Source: Bryoerythrophyllum caledonicum (Eukaryota; Streptophyta; Bryopsida; Pottiales; Pottiaceae). From it: a stretch of DNA of 64,000 bases. The DNA lies in assembly GCA_963971425.1 (NCBI GenBank), contig OZ020514.1, forward strand, positions 18,945,406 to 19,009,405, given 5' to 3'. The notes under the pieces were generated by a model. It saw only the letters and a program-made list of their open reading frames with translations, searched no databases and was not told where the DNA came from. Shown one piece after another: positions 10,376-21,400 of the stretch; within the stretch, counting starts at the first letter, position 1; each line of letters begins with the position of its first letter. The translations under genes were made by a program, and so were the position numbers.

Positions 10376-10394
10376 TATCCTCGGGTCGAGCATT
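10376..10394. repeat. Element 1 palindrome, copy 10 (decayed)
   Basis: TATCCTCGGGTCGAGCATT. The left arm is intact and the outer right arm has lost pairing. It lies just upstream of the acceptor for the last element 1 frame and is the rightmost copy in the element. Confidence 0.65.
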
Positions 10395-10468
10395 AGTTGG
10401 ATTGCTTTCTTCCTGAACGCAAATTTGTCATTCTTATTGCTTCTTTTGTCATGTCATTCTCATTGCAG

Positions 10469-11261
10469 GTTGTGTAGGCCAGCATTACTCCTACCCCATG
10501 CAAGAGTGGTTGTAGTGTTCTACCCTCCAACGTTGGCTTGTTCTCTGAGTACTCAGGGTCTCTTCATGGAGGTATTGCCATGTCCTATCAATCGAAGCCG
10601 TATCTTATGTGCACTGCAACTGATGTTGCCTCTGCTATCATGGACTTCTCTAAGCAAATGGTCGATGATGGTGCCGTGGATAGCCCTCCAGAGCGTAGGG
10701 CTGGCATAACTCCTGTGGCATCCCCTTCTCTTCTCAAGCGGATGTGCTCTTCTATAGAGCCTAAAGTAGATTGTGCTTCTCACCGGCAGCTGTATGTGGA
10801 TGAAGCTGTTGAAAGAAACCGGGTGAACGAAGTTGTGCATAATACTCCTGATCCTATTCTGTCTTCTTGTACGCCTCTTCAGCCTTCTTGCCCCCCTGTT
10901 AAGCAACGGCGGCTTGAGTGTACTCGATCTCAAGGTGCTTTTGGAGTTAGAAAACCTCCTACTCCTCCAAGCGAGTTGGAAACTCAATCATTGGGTACTA
11001 AGCCAAGATGTCCGAGTTCAACATCTGCACAATATTGTCGGAAGTCTATGTCGTCCCATGTAGGTGATGGTATTGGGCCCGATAGTTATCAGTGTCCGCC
11101 ATCACCTCTTTCGACGAAGGTGAAGTACATGGAAATTGATGATTGGTATAAACCTTACTCTCGGAGGAAAGAAATTATGATTGGATATGCAAAGGTGAAA
11201 GCACAAGACGCGTTGCTTTTGAAGGCACGTGGAGTTGGATCAAATTTGTCCAAGTCTTAGT
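10469..11261 (+). CDS. Element 1 terminal frame: uncharacterised Pro/Ser/Cys-rich protein
   Basis: Open from a cattgcag acceptor at 10468 to TAG at 11259, with one in-frame TAG at 10475 close to the acceptor. Codon use and G+C match the preceding exons rather than the surrounding AT-rich DNA. The product is about 255 residues, mostly low complexity, with PPERRAG and PPVKQRRLECTR segments and a basic C-terminus. I recognise no domain. It could be the last exon of the upstream gene or a small separate gene. Confidence 0.45.
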
Positions 11262-11680
11262 AATAGTTATAGTGTAATTTTGGATGTCTTATAGAAGTCG
11301 CTTGGATAATTCTCCCTTACTTATAGACACATTAGTATTATATTTGAATTCTATTATTAGGTAGTGGTTTATCCTTATTCTTTAGGTGAACAGTGACTTG
11401 AATTATATTTTGAGTGGTTTGGTTTTGTACTAGATCCAGTCCCTGAGAAATAACATATTTTTCCAATCAATGTACTTATCTTTTACAAGTATATGTGTGT
11501 AATGCTATTGTGGAGTGTTGGGTTGATCATGTTGTTGATATGATGGATTTGTGATGTTTTCACTTATGTTGTATGTTGTATGCTTGAGTTTACAGTAACT
11601 TTTCGTTTGTTTTTATTCCGAAATATTAGGGTATTTGTCTCAATTTTCACATTTTGTCTCATTTTAATGAATATGGTGTT
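11262..11680. other. T-rich flank between element 1 and retroelement A
   Basis: No gene is seen. The sequence is A/T-rich 3' flank with no palindrome copies. Retroelement A begins abruptly near 11,680. Confidence 0.5.
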
Positions 11681-12751
11681 CATTCCTAAAATCATCCTTC
11701 AACGTGGTTCCTTCAACTGGATAAGTGATTTGAGGGAGAGGTGCGGGCGCTCTAGCATTCAAGGGTGGAGCGTAATAATTCCACATGGGGACAGGCGTAC
11801 CTAAGGTGCCTTGAGCAGATTCATGGGCTATCTCTTTTCCCTTAGCGTGAATAGGTATGAAACTAGGAATGTGGTGCTCTTCCTTCCTCCACAACCTCTC
11901 CTGATCTCTATCAATCCGCTCTATCAGCCTAGCTTGATCTTTAGCGGCCGCTAAAGAAGCGGGGCATGCCCTAAGGATTTTTCGAATGGTAGTCTCATTG
12001 TTAAACCCTTGGATAAAGAATCGAGTTAAGGTATCGTCGGTGAGGAGGTTGCCCACAAATCTAGTGACCACTAGCTCAAACCGGCGAATGTACGTCGTAA
12101 TATCTTCACCTTGTCCCTGGCACAAGGCTGCTAAGGCAGTAAGGGCATTACTTTGCCCTACTTCGGGCCTAAAGTTCTCCAAAAACGCCCTCATAAGACT
12201 ATCCCAGCTGTCAAAGGTGTTAGGAGGATGGTTTCTATACCATTTGTAGGCGGCATCCTTCAATGTGCAAGAAAACCAGACTAAGTAGTAGCCCGGGTCA
12301 GTGATAAGGCAAGTGGTGAGGAGCTCCAAGAACCGCTCTACATGAGCGGATGGGTCTTCATCCTTGGTTCCTTTAAAGATAGGCAAATTTGGGGGCATAG
12401 GAGTTGCCTGCAACCCAATGGATACTACGATGGGCAAACCCCTTGGTTGAACCAAGGGATTGATAGGAATGGCATCCGGAGGAGGTGGCCCTCCAAAATC
12501 CATAGTAGAAGGTGGTGGAGTGCCCTCACGTCGAGTAGCACCCACGAATATTTAGGATCTAGAGAAAAAATAGGCAATAAAAGTCTAGGTGAGAAAGGAG
12601 GGATAGGTTGGGCTTCTAGATGTACTTCTAAGAATCCCTCAGAGATATTCACCGTATTGTCACTAGTATTCCTAGATCTAGTCCGTCTTAGAGTTGAGGT
12701 TTTCAATGGCGCTTCCAAGGTGGGGCGTTGAGATCGAGTGGAACGGGACAT
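11664..12751 (-). pseudogene. gag fragment of element A
   Basis: It starts with MSRSTRSQRPTLE at 12,751, matching the MSRATRSQKPSLT start of element B's polyprotein. It reads about 65 codons, shifts frame near 12,550, then continues through a Retrotrans_gag domain (WFSCTLKDAAYKWYRNHPPN, ITTYIRRFELVVTRFVGN) to about 11,680. The last few codons before the stop no longer match element B. Capsid-type gag of a Ty3/gypsy element, dead by frameshift and truncation. Confidence 0.85.
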
Positions 12752-14302
12752 CTACTCCAAGTCAAATCCAAGCTTTAATCCCCGTGGCTTCCATCCAATT
12801 CTAGGGTGATAAGGTATCTACTACGCATTCGATTCTATCAACGTGCTTGTGAGTAACGTGAGTATGTGGAATTCGCACGTGTGGCCACTTCCACCTACAT
12901 CACCTTAATCACACTCTATACGGAGGACCACCAGAACTAAGACAATACTTTTTAAAATATTCTTTTAAAGCTCGATGAAGCCGCCGAAGAAACCTGTTCA
13001 AAGGACTTACCCATCATGGGCAACGACAAAGAGCTAACTCATTGAGAACTGTCTCCACGGGCATCACCCCGTGCAAAGCCAAATCCCAACAAGCGCCATA
13101 CAATACAAACCCAACTGTGGGGCTGACCTAGATCTTAGCAATGGAAGGTGTGATCCTTGGTATCTTTGGTAACCTCCTTGGTAACCCCCTTGGTAACTCC
13201 CTTGGTAACACTCCGGTAGCACCCTCGGTATCCCCTTTCACCTTCCACCGACTAAGTAAGGCATTACCCACTAGGAAGGAAACAACATAAAATACGGGAC
13301 AAAATCCATAAAATGTGTGGACTTGGATTATCACCGAGCAGAGAACATACCTGGCTGCGTCTCCAGCCAACCTGTCACAGTTAATTCGAATACGACCGTG
13401 GACCTATACGCAACTAATGGAACTAATGGCCAGCTGGGTAATTAATCAACAAGTTTTAGAGGGAAATTACGTACGTCAAGCAACTCCCGCCAATCCACCG
13501 TTAGCACAAGTTCGTTGCATACAAGAGTTCTAGTTGGCCAAGTCTTACCGAATCTAAGGCAATTCTCCGTGAGGCACAAGGTTCCGAATTCTTAATCACA
13601 ATATCTATTCTAGCATAATTCTAAGTTACTTAACGCAGTCCTAATGCCATGAAGAAGGTCTAGGATACATACCTCAAGCCGCGCTCCTTCCTATCACGAC
13701 CCCAACTTCTTGATGATCCTTCATAGCTCCAACTCTCCTCCATGGTAGCTCATTCAACCATACATACAATTAACTTGCAACAAATAAATAAATAAAAACT
13801 CCAACAAACACCAAGTTGTACTCACCTTGGTGGTAAGTCAAGCGTGGGGGGAAGGAAGGGGTGCCCTTGTCCCATACCCGGGCTCATGCACCCTTCCCCT
13901 TTGGCCTAGGAGCTCACTGGAAATTCTTACGAAAAACCGTGGGAGGGCCTCAACCTTTCACCCCTAGGCCCCTTGCTCAACACAAAGCTACAAGACTAGA
14001 AGGGGATCCCTCCAACACAAGGTGTTTGTGGTTGGAAGGTCAGGAAACCACACTCCCTTCTAGACCCCCACCTTTAAACACAACTTGGTACACACATACA
14101 CTTACAATACTCAAAATACACACACACAACTAACAACTAACAACTAACAATTAATACACAAGGGAGTTGAGCACTTACCTCAAGCTTCTCAACGCCGCTC
14201 CATGCACCACAAAATCTAAAAGCGTTTGCACCTACATCCAAGGTAGAACAATCAATACATCCAAACCATAAACACGCCAAGCTCCCGGCAGACGCACCAA
14301 AA
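12752..14302 (-). other. 5' leader of element A
   Basis: Non-coding leader between gag and LTR, colinear with element B's 22,598-24,104. Shared blocks include the CTCGATGAAGCCGCCGAAGA segment and cggcctaggagctcactgg-like words. Several plus-strand open stretches here are chance. Confidence 0.7.
14283..14302 (-). other. Possible primer-binding site, element A
   Basis: On the minus strand the bases right after the LTR read TTTTGGTGCGTC and continue GCCGGGAG. The TGG start fits a tRNA 3'-CCA. The same block follows element B's 5' LTR. The tRNA is not identified. Confidence 0.4.
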
Positions 14303-15182
14303 TGTGAGCCAAATAAACCGCCCCTACCGGGTGGCCCATCTTGAACACAAGTTCCTAAAATCGGGATACAACCCCATATGCAATCATCGGTGGAACTAAC
14401 CATTCATGCTACCATCATGTCATAGTGGTTAGGTTGTGGTTACTAAATGTTTTGGTGGACCTAGGGGTGTTGATGATTGAATTCAGCCTTAAGGAGGTTC
14501 CGAACTTCATACACACATAAATTTTACCCTAAGACTCCGTTTTCAACGTTTTAAAGTTTAGATAGGTTCAACTTGGCCTTATGGACTTGATTAGACCCTC
14601 AAAGACCACTTCCAGATCAAGGCGTGACCCTGACACCAGCAGACAGCAGACATGCTTCCTTTTCTTATCCAGAATTCATATGCCCATTATCTCTTAGGTT
14701 TTAACTCCGTTTCTTATGTTCGTTTTTTTGTATCCTTTGTGTTTTTTTGTGCTTAACGCAATGGCAGCATTCAATTACCTATCCAACTTAACCCAAGACT
14801 CACAGCCCAAGAATCAGCAGTGCAAGACTCAACTCTTACGTTTATTCAAAACCATGTACCATACATCACGTGCACATCACATACATTCACACAAGGAGCC
14901 TTACTTGAACATCATGCCATCCAGGTACCTCTAGTTGCATTTACCTACTATTGTCTTATTAAAACCGGTTGTGTTGTTACGTTTGAAAGGAAACCCTAAT
15001 TCTATTGAAAATTGGGCAACGCTTCCGTGCGATGGTTGTAACTAGAAAATTTAGGGTTCCTTCTCCACAAGCAATCAAGAGGATAATGAATCAATTGGGA
15101 GAGGAAGGAGGCTCCCTGATCCTGCTTAATTCACCCTCTGCCGTATTCGTGTTCGTTCTTGTGATTGTGTCGTCCTCCTCTT

Positions 15183-15880
15183 CTTGGTGTTGTGGTCGTC
15201 TTCCTCAACTGTGATCGTGTCGTCCTCCTCTTGTTGGTGCTCTTCACTCCGCAGCCCGTATCTTTGTTGTCACAACTCTGATCCGCACGTTCTTGATCTT
15301 GTTGGAAAGCCAACGCTATGATCTGTCTACTCCTAAAATCTTAGCTTCATCAAACAAGAACTCTACGACTGACAAGGGGAAATCTGAGGCCAAGTGAGAT
15401 CCTCCGCCGATGCTCCAGCTGGTCGTCCTCGCCCCACAGCCGTTATCTTCGTTGTCACAACTCCGATCCGCACATTTGTAAGCTTGTTGAAAAGCCAACG
15501 CTCTAATCTAGCTACTTCTAAAATCTTAGCTTAATTGAACAAAAAATCCGCAACTGAGATGTCGAAGTCCGAGGCCGTGTGAGATCCGCCGCCGATCCTC
15601 TAGTCGTCCTTGCTCCACAGCTTGTATCTTCATCTTCACAGCTTTGATTTGCGCGCTCTTGAGCTTCTTGGAAAGCCAACGCTTTGATCTAGCTACTTCT
15701 GAAATCTTAGCTTGATTGGACAAAAACTCCACGATTGACAAGGGGAAAACTGAGGCCGTGTGAGATCCGCCGCCGATCCTCCAACTGGTCGTCCTTGCTC
15801 CACTGCCCGTATCTTCGTCGTCACAACTCCAAATGACACGCTCTTGATCTTGTTGAAAAGCCCATGCTCTGTTCTAACCA
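15183..15880 (-). repeat. 185-bp tandem repeat in LTR A, about four copies
   Basis: Units begin near 15,255, 15,440, 15,626 and 15,808, each containing gttggaaagccaacg (or the close form gttgaaaagccaacg), followed by aaaatcttagcttga and ending in a tgagatccgccgccgat block. Element B's LTRs have only two such units, so copy number changes between family members. Confidence 0.75.
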
Positions 15881-16316
15881 CCCTCCAATTTTTGTAACAA
15901 TCGACTTAACATCCAGCCCACACGAGGGTGAAATCTCAGACCCTACCTCTTCTCTCTCTTTCCACACACCTCCTCTCGGTTTCCTAGCTCCTACCACACA
16001 CACCCTCGAATGAGCGGCCTCCCGGGGGGGTAACCCCAAGGCTTCTTGCTCCCTTCTTGGTTCCCAAGGTGGTTCCCTGCCGCCTTTGCCTTGTTCCATT
16101 AATGACCGTCTTTAATAAAAATACCATTAACATATGACTACTTAACTCCGTGCCACCCTTGCATTAACAAAAGTGGGTGTCCCACTAACCAAGGAATATC
16201 TAAATCTCAACTTTGACTCCATGCCACATGTGTGTGCATGATCTCAATAAGTGAGCTATTAAGCTAAATTCAAGGATGCTAAATCTAACTAATCTACATA
16301 AATTGAATTCTCCTTG

Positions 16317-16321
16317 CTTGG
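16317..16321 (+). other. Target-site duplication of element B (left)
   Basis: CTTGG immediately before the TGTGAGCC terminus. An identical CTTGG follows the right terminus at 26,278. Confidence 0.9.
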
Positions 16322-17945
16322 TGTGAGCCAAATAAACCGCCCCCTAATGGGGTGGCTTATCTTGAACACAAGATCCTACATATGGGATGCAGCCCCTTGT
16401 GCAAACATACTTTAACCATTCATACAAGCATGATGACCCAAGGCGTGGTCACTTAAGAGGGTTCGTTAATAATTAGTGATGTGATGGCTGAATTGAGCCT
16501 TAGGTTGAATCCAACCTTTAGACAAGCGTAAATTCCGCCTCAAAGCTTTGTTTCCAATGTTTTAAAGCTCCATTAGGTTCAATTTTGCCTTGTGAACTTG
16601 ATTAGCACCTTAACCACCAATTCCAGGCCCAAGTGCGACCCTAACAGCAGCAACCAGCAGACATGCTCCTCTTTTTATGTTAAAAGTTTAATTCTTCATT
16701 ATCTTCGTGATTATGACTCCGTTTTTTACGTTTGTTTTTGGTATTCTTATTAGTTTTTCTTGCTTAACACGATAGCAGCCTTCAATTGATCATTTGACTC
16801 GACCCTGGACCTCCCAGCCAGCGACCAGCAGTGCACCTTTAACATATGACTTTATTCAAGATCATGCACCACATTCCTATGCATGTATCACATTCATTCA
16901 CACAAGAATCCACCCCAGCCTTACTAAGAGTGAGCCTCCAGCTGTCTTCACTTACTAATGGCGCTCTAATTGGTTATTTAGTTGAATATATAGCAAACCC
17001 TAATTCTACCGAAAAATTGGCAGCGCTTCCGCGTGGTTTTGTATTTAGAAAATTAGGGTTCAAGTCATACACATGGAATTGAAGAGGTTCGAGGGAGAAA
17101 AGAAAAGGGGCTCCCTGAGTTAATTCGGTTCACCCTCCATCCTTAGCCTTCGACTTGCTTGGTCAGCTCGTGATCTTGCTCCTCTTGTTCAGCTCGTGAT
17201 CTTGCTCCTCTTGTTGGTGCTCTTCACTCCGCAGCCCGTATCTTCGTCGTCACAGCTCCGATCCGCGCGTTCTTGAGCTTGTTGGAAAGCCAACGTTCTA
17301 ATCTATCTACTCCTAAAATCTTAGCTTGATTGGACAAGAACTGCGCTACTGACAAGGGAAAACCTGAGGCCGTATGAGATCCGCCACCGATCCTCCAGCT
17401 GGTCGTCCTCACTCCGCCGCCCGTATCTTCGTCGTCACAGCTCCGATCCGCGTGTTCTTGAGCTTGTTGAAAAGCCAACTTTCTAATCTATCTACTCTTC
17501 TATTTTCGCAACGATTGAATCACATTCCAGCCCACAGGAGGGGGAAATCTGAACCCTACCTCTCTCTCTCCTTCCACACACCTCTCTCGGTTTCGTGATT
17601 TCTTCATCGTGACCGAATATGGTCTACAACTCGATAGGAGGTAAATTCTTCTCCACCACTACTCATTTTAATTCTTTTCTAATTTTCTTTTGTCTTTTTT
17701 CCCTTCTCTCTTTGCTTTTCTTTTCTGGTTTATTCCCCTTTTTTTTTCTTCCTTTTTGGCTAACTACATAAATTCCGCGATTGCCCATAAATGGCTCCTC
17801 TTTTAGTGAAGGGAAAGGCCACTTGGCCATTTTAATCAAAAAACCACAAGCTAGTCCATGGGATAACCCATTTTCACCATTCATTAGCCTTAATGGACCC
17901 GACGTGAGGTCCATTCATCACCGTGAGCCGTTTTTGCGGCTCACA
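16322..17945 (-). repeat. 3' LTR of element B (shortened)
   Basis: 1624 bp. The first 1270 bp look identical to the 5' LTR. A 549-bp block present in the 5' LTR (25,378-25,926) is missing, with GGTTTC at both breakpoints. The remaining 350 bp carry at least four differences from the other LTR. Confidence 0.9.
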
Positions 17946-18089
17946 CATGGTGGCCATCTGGGACAACTCGAAGAGGCAGAGAACCCACTCTTGTTCATGG
18001 GCACACGGTCAATATCTACCTTTTTTGTGTTCGAATGACCCATGGCAGTACCAAAATGTGGAGGTCCACTTGGTAAGGTCGTGAACAAA
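17946..18089 (-). other. Region between pol end and 3' LTR of element B
   Basis: A short non-coding interval. I see no clean polypurine tract next to the LTR. The nearest purine-rich run on the minus strand is the complement of about 18,020-18,035. Confidence 0.4.
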
Positions 18090-18443
18090 TCACACCTTGT
18101 ACTCTTTGCATCGGTTGCCCGATGTTCGCGTGGGGAAATCCTCGCCGTTCAGGGTTTGAAGTTGAACGGAGTTGTTGGGGAAGACCTCCTTCACGAGATA
18201 GGGTCCCAACCACAAAGCATCGAACTTCCCTGGAAAATCCAATCTCCTCGCGTCTTGAAGGAGGACTAGCATTCCCGGTCTCAATGACCGGACCTTGTTC
18301 CGTTTGTCGAAGGCAATCTTCCTCCTTCGTTGGATGGCTTCCATGTTTTGGGCGCTCCACCGGTGCATCTCGTCGAGCTCCTCCAATCGTTCTAACCGAT
18401 CGGCTAAGGACGCGGCCATGGACAATCGTTCGGTCACGGCCAC
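18090..18443 (-). pseudogene. Integrase C-terminal part of element B
   Basis: It continues the polyprotein in another frame after a one-base loss near 18,443, where the main frame ends. It contains the coiled segment after the integrase core and an SH3-like or GPY/F-type tail (RPGMLVLLQDARRLDFPGKF, LWLGPYLVKEVF), typical of the end of Ty3/gypsy integrases. Because of the frameshift the last 110 residues are not made as part of the polyprotein. Confidence 0.8.
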
Positions 18444-21400
18444 TCGCAGAGAGGGATCTCGAACTCGATGGGTAAAATGGCTTCAATGCCATACACCAAT
18501 GAGAAGGGAGTAGCATGGGTGGTCACTATGAACGTGGTTCGGTAAGCCCATAACGCGGCGGGGAGTTTCGTGTCCCAATCCCTCTTGGAATCGGTGACCG
18601 TTTTCCTCAAGATGTTCACGAGGGTTTGGTTGACCCGTTCGGTGTGCCCATTGGTTTGAGGGTGATAAGGGGTGATCTTGTGATAGTCCTCTGGGGCAGT
18701 GGAGATTTGATTGTAGCCCGAGTAGCCATCCATAAACGTATAAAGATCATGACCACCTACCTCCTCCAAGATGGTGTTGATAAATGGCAAGGGGAAGTGG
18801 TCTTTTTGGGTGTGATGGTTGAGTTTCCTATAGTCAATGCACACCCATAGCTTCTCGTTTTTCTTTTTAACCAACACCATGTGGGATACCCAATCGGATA
18901 TCTCTACGGGTTTAATGAACCCTGTTTGGAAGAGCTTCTCCAATTCGGCCTTGACAATGAGCTGTAGGTTAGGATTCATACGCCGCTCCTTTTGTCTAAT
19001 GGGAGTAGTGCCTGGGAGAAGGGGGATGTGATGTTGTGTTACCGTCGGGGGAATGCCCTTGAGGTCTTTGTACGACCACGCAAAAATGTCCCCAAACTCG
19101 ACCACTAGTGCTTTGTATTTCACCATCTCCTCCTCGGTCAACCCAACGCCCACCTTAATACTACGGACCTCATCCTGCTCATGAGAAACCACCATCAACT
19201 TCCAATCATCATGATGAACGTGTGGTTGTTGGGTAGGTCCCTTGTACCAATCATTCGGAACTTGGGGGTATGTTGCCCCCAAACCACTAGCTAGGATACC
19301 GGTGGATGTCCTGCGGAAGTGGAGAGATGGGTTGAGAGGGCCTTCGTCTCCCAAAACCTCCAATTCGTCCCCTTGCGTGCCCTCCACATCCATTCCAAAC
19401 ACCGCCGAGGGTTCTAGGTCATCGAGGAGGGGAACTAGGCTAAGTTCCAATCCGGTTTCCCTTCCAATGAGCTCACTCTCGATGAAATGCACGGACATGG
19501 CTTCATCCGCGCTCGAGGTAGGGTGCTCCCTCAACCAGTCTACAAATTCCCCGGTGGGAACCCACTCATAAAGGCCCGGTCCCATGCTTTTAAATGGCAT
19601 TACGTGGGCCTTCGAGGGTTGGGCTCGATCCACCGCCTTGTGGGGTGCAAACCTCACCCGTTTGGGAGGCTCCTTTGATAGTACCTCTTGTGATTCATCG
19701 TCCGACGAGCCCATGCAACCACGGCATATTCCTAGCCTACTTGGTTGGATATGGACTGTAGTAGGGTTCTCCGGTGGACCATAGATGATGTTTGGTTTTG
19801 GCCCCCCCCATTCTACCGTGGCATTGGCAATCCGCAACCAAGGCCTATCTAGTAGCAAGGGATATGCCTCCTTGTTGGAGTGCATTCGGATGACTTGGAA
19901 GGTGAGGGAATACTCTACCCCCCCCGTGGTCACTTTACAACCACTAATTTGGCCTAACGGGGCCTCCGAGCTTTGATTAGCCATGTTGATGATGTACGGT
20001 GAAGGTTCTGTGATGTCAAGGCCTAGTTTCTCCATGGTTGAGAGGGGCATGATGTTCAAACCACTACCACCGCCTACTAGTACATTAGGTACGATCTTGT
20101 CCACAATCGAAACCTCGATTTGTACCGCCTTGACCTCGATATTGGGGTGTGCGGATTTAATCCGAGCCGCCAGCCTGACCCTTGCCCTAGGCCTTCGCTT
20201 CACCGGGGTACCCGACCTAAGGGACTTCCTCATGGGTGGTGACACCTCTAATAGTTGGGCTATGGTGATGTCCGCTTTGAGGCGACTCAAGTCCGCCCAT
20301 AAATCGTAAGGCCCCTCTCCCCCTTGCTTCTCGATACGCGGGAACGTGTTTACCTCAAGACTAGGGATTGGTGGACCTTCCCATGGCTCTTGGGGGGTGG
20401 ACAAGGGTGTTCGAGACCTAGGTATCCCACGGGGGGACTCGAAGTTGGCTTGTTTAGTGCCTTCTACCGCCTCCTTGGTGGTATCGTTTAGGTCAGAGAA
20501 GTGAGGTGAATCCTCTTCTGAGGTCTCACCTTCCTCTGGTATAGGTGGAGGGGGGCTTGAGTACCTAGGCTCCCGTCGGCTAGACCGAGTCTGGACTGCC
20601 AATGCCGGTAACTCACAAGTTTTTGCTTCCTTGGTTGTGCTCACCTCGTGGAAAACTACATTGAGCTCAGTGAGGGAGGGGCTGTGGGTGGACACGATCT
20701 CACTTGACATGGTGGCATAGCGCACATCTTGTGGGCCTTGGTTTTGTTGGCCCCCGTGGTTCTGCTCTAGGTTTTGTTGGCCCCCGTGGTTCTGCCTTAG
20801 GTTTTGTTGGCCCCCGTGGTTTTGCCCTAGGTTTTGTTGGCCCCCGTGGTTCTGCCCTAGGTTTTGTTGGCCCCCGTGGTTCTGCCCTTGGTTAATAGGG
20901 ATGTACCCGGCCTTGGTATTCACCCCCATTGGAGGAGTCTGATTTTGGCGATGATTGTTGTAGTCGTAGTAGAGACTAGGAGGCCTAAGGGTATTATCGG
21001 AGGTGGGGTTACGCGCACCTCTCAAATGATCTTGGGCTTGTTGAGGATAGTTCCCTGGTGGAAAGGGCATGGGAATTACCTTGTCCGGTCTACGACATAC
21101 TTGGGTAGGGTGATTACCCCCGCAGTTACCGCATACCACCCCACTTTCGACCCAACATTGCCCTGGTGCCTGTCTCTTGCCACACGGTTGATGGATTTCA
21201 TACCGTGGTCTCGGAGGTCCCCCATAACCTTGGCTTGGAGATGCATAGCCTTGAAGCACGTAGCTAGTTACTGTCGGTGGTTGGTTCCTATGAGGAGGCA
21301 CATACGGAGGTTGAGAAGCTTGGTGTTGGGGTGGTGCCACCGGAGTGGTACAAAAAGGGTTGGTGTGGCCTGGTTGCCCACATTGAGTGCACCATAAGCC

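Larger units (their letters stand above)
14303..16321 (-). repeat. 5' LTR of element A, first part
   Basis: It begins TGTGAGCCAAATAAACCGCC and is similar throughout to the LTRs of element B. It is interrupted at 16,321 by the insertion of element B and resumes at 26,283. If rejoined the LTR is about 2.5 kb, longer than B's because it has more copies of an internal 185-bp repeat. Open frames inside it on either strand are not genes. Confidence 0.85.

Noticed and set aside
3641-10394. CRISPR-like array or tandem repeat
   Set aside because: Spacing of the palindromes varies from about 50 bp to over 1 kb, the intervening sequence is exons and introns, and there are no cas genes. They are dispersed single sites.
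16846-17598. Small genes in the LTRs, present twice with identical translations
   Set aside because: The duplication is simply the two LTRs; the frames include repeat units and show no motif.
20704-20895. Gly-rich collagen-like protein on the plus strand
   Set aside because: It is the complement of the gag decapeptide repeat; codon logic and homology belong to the minus strand.
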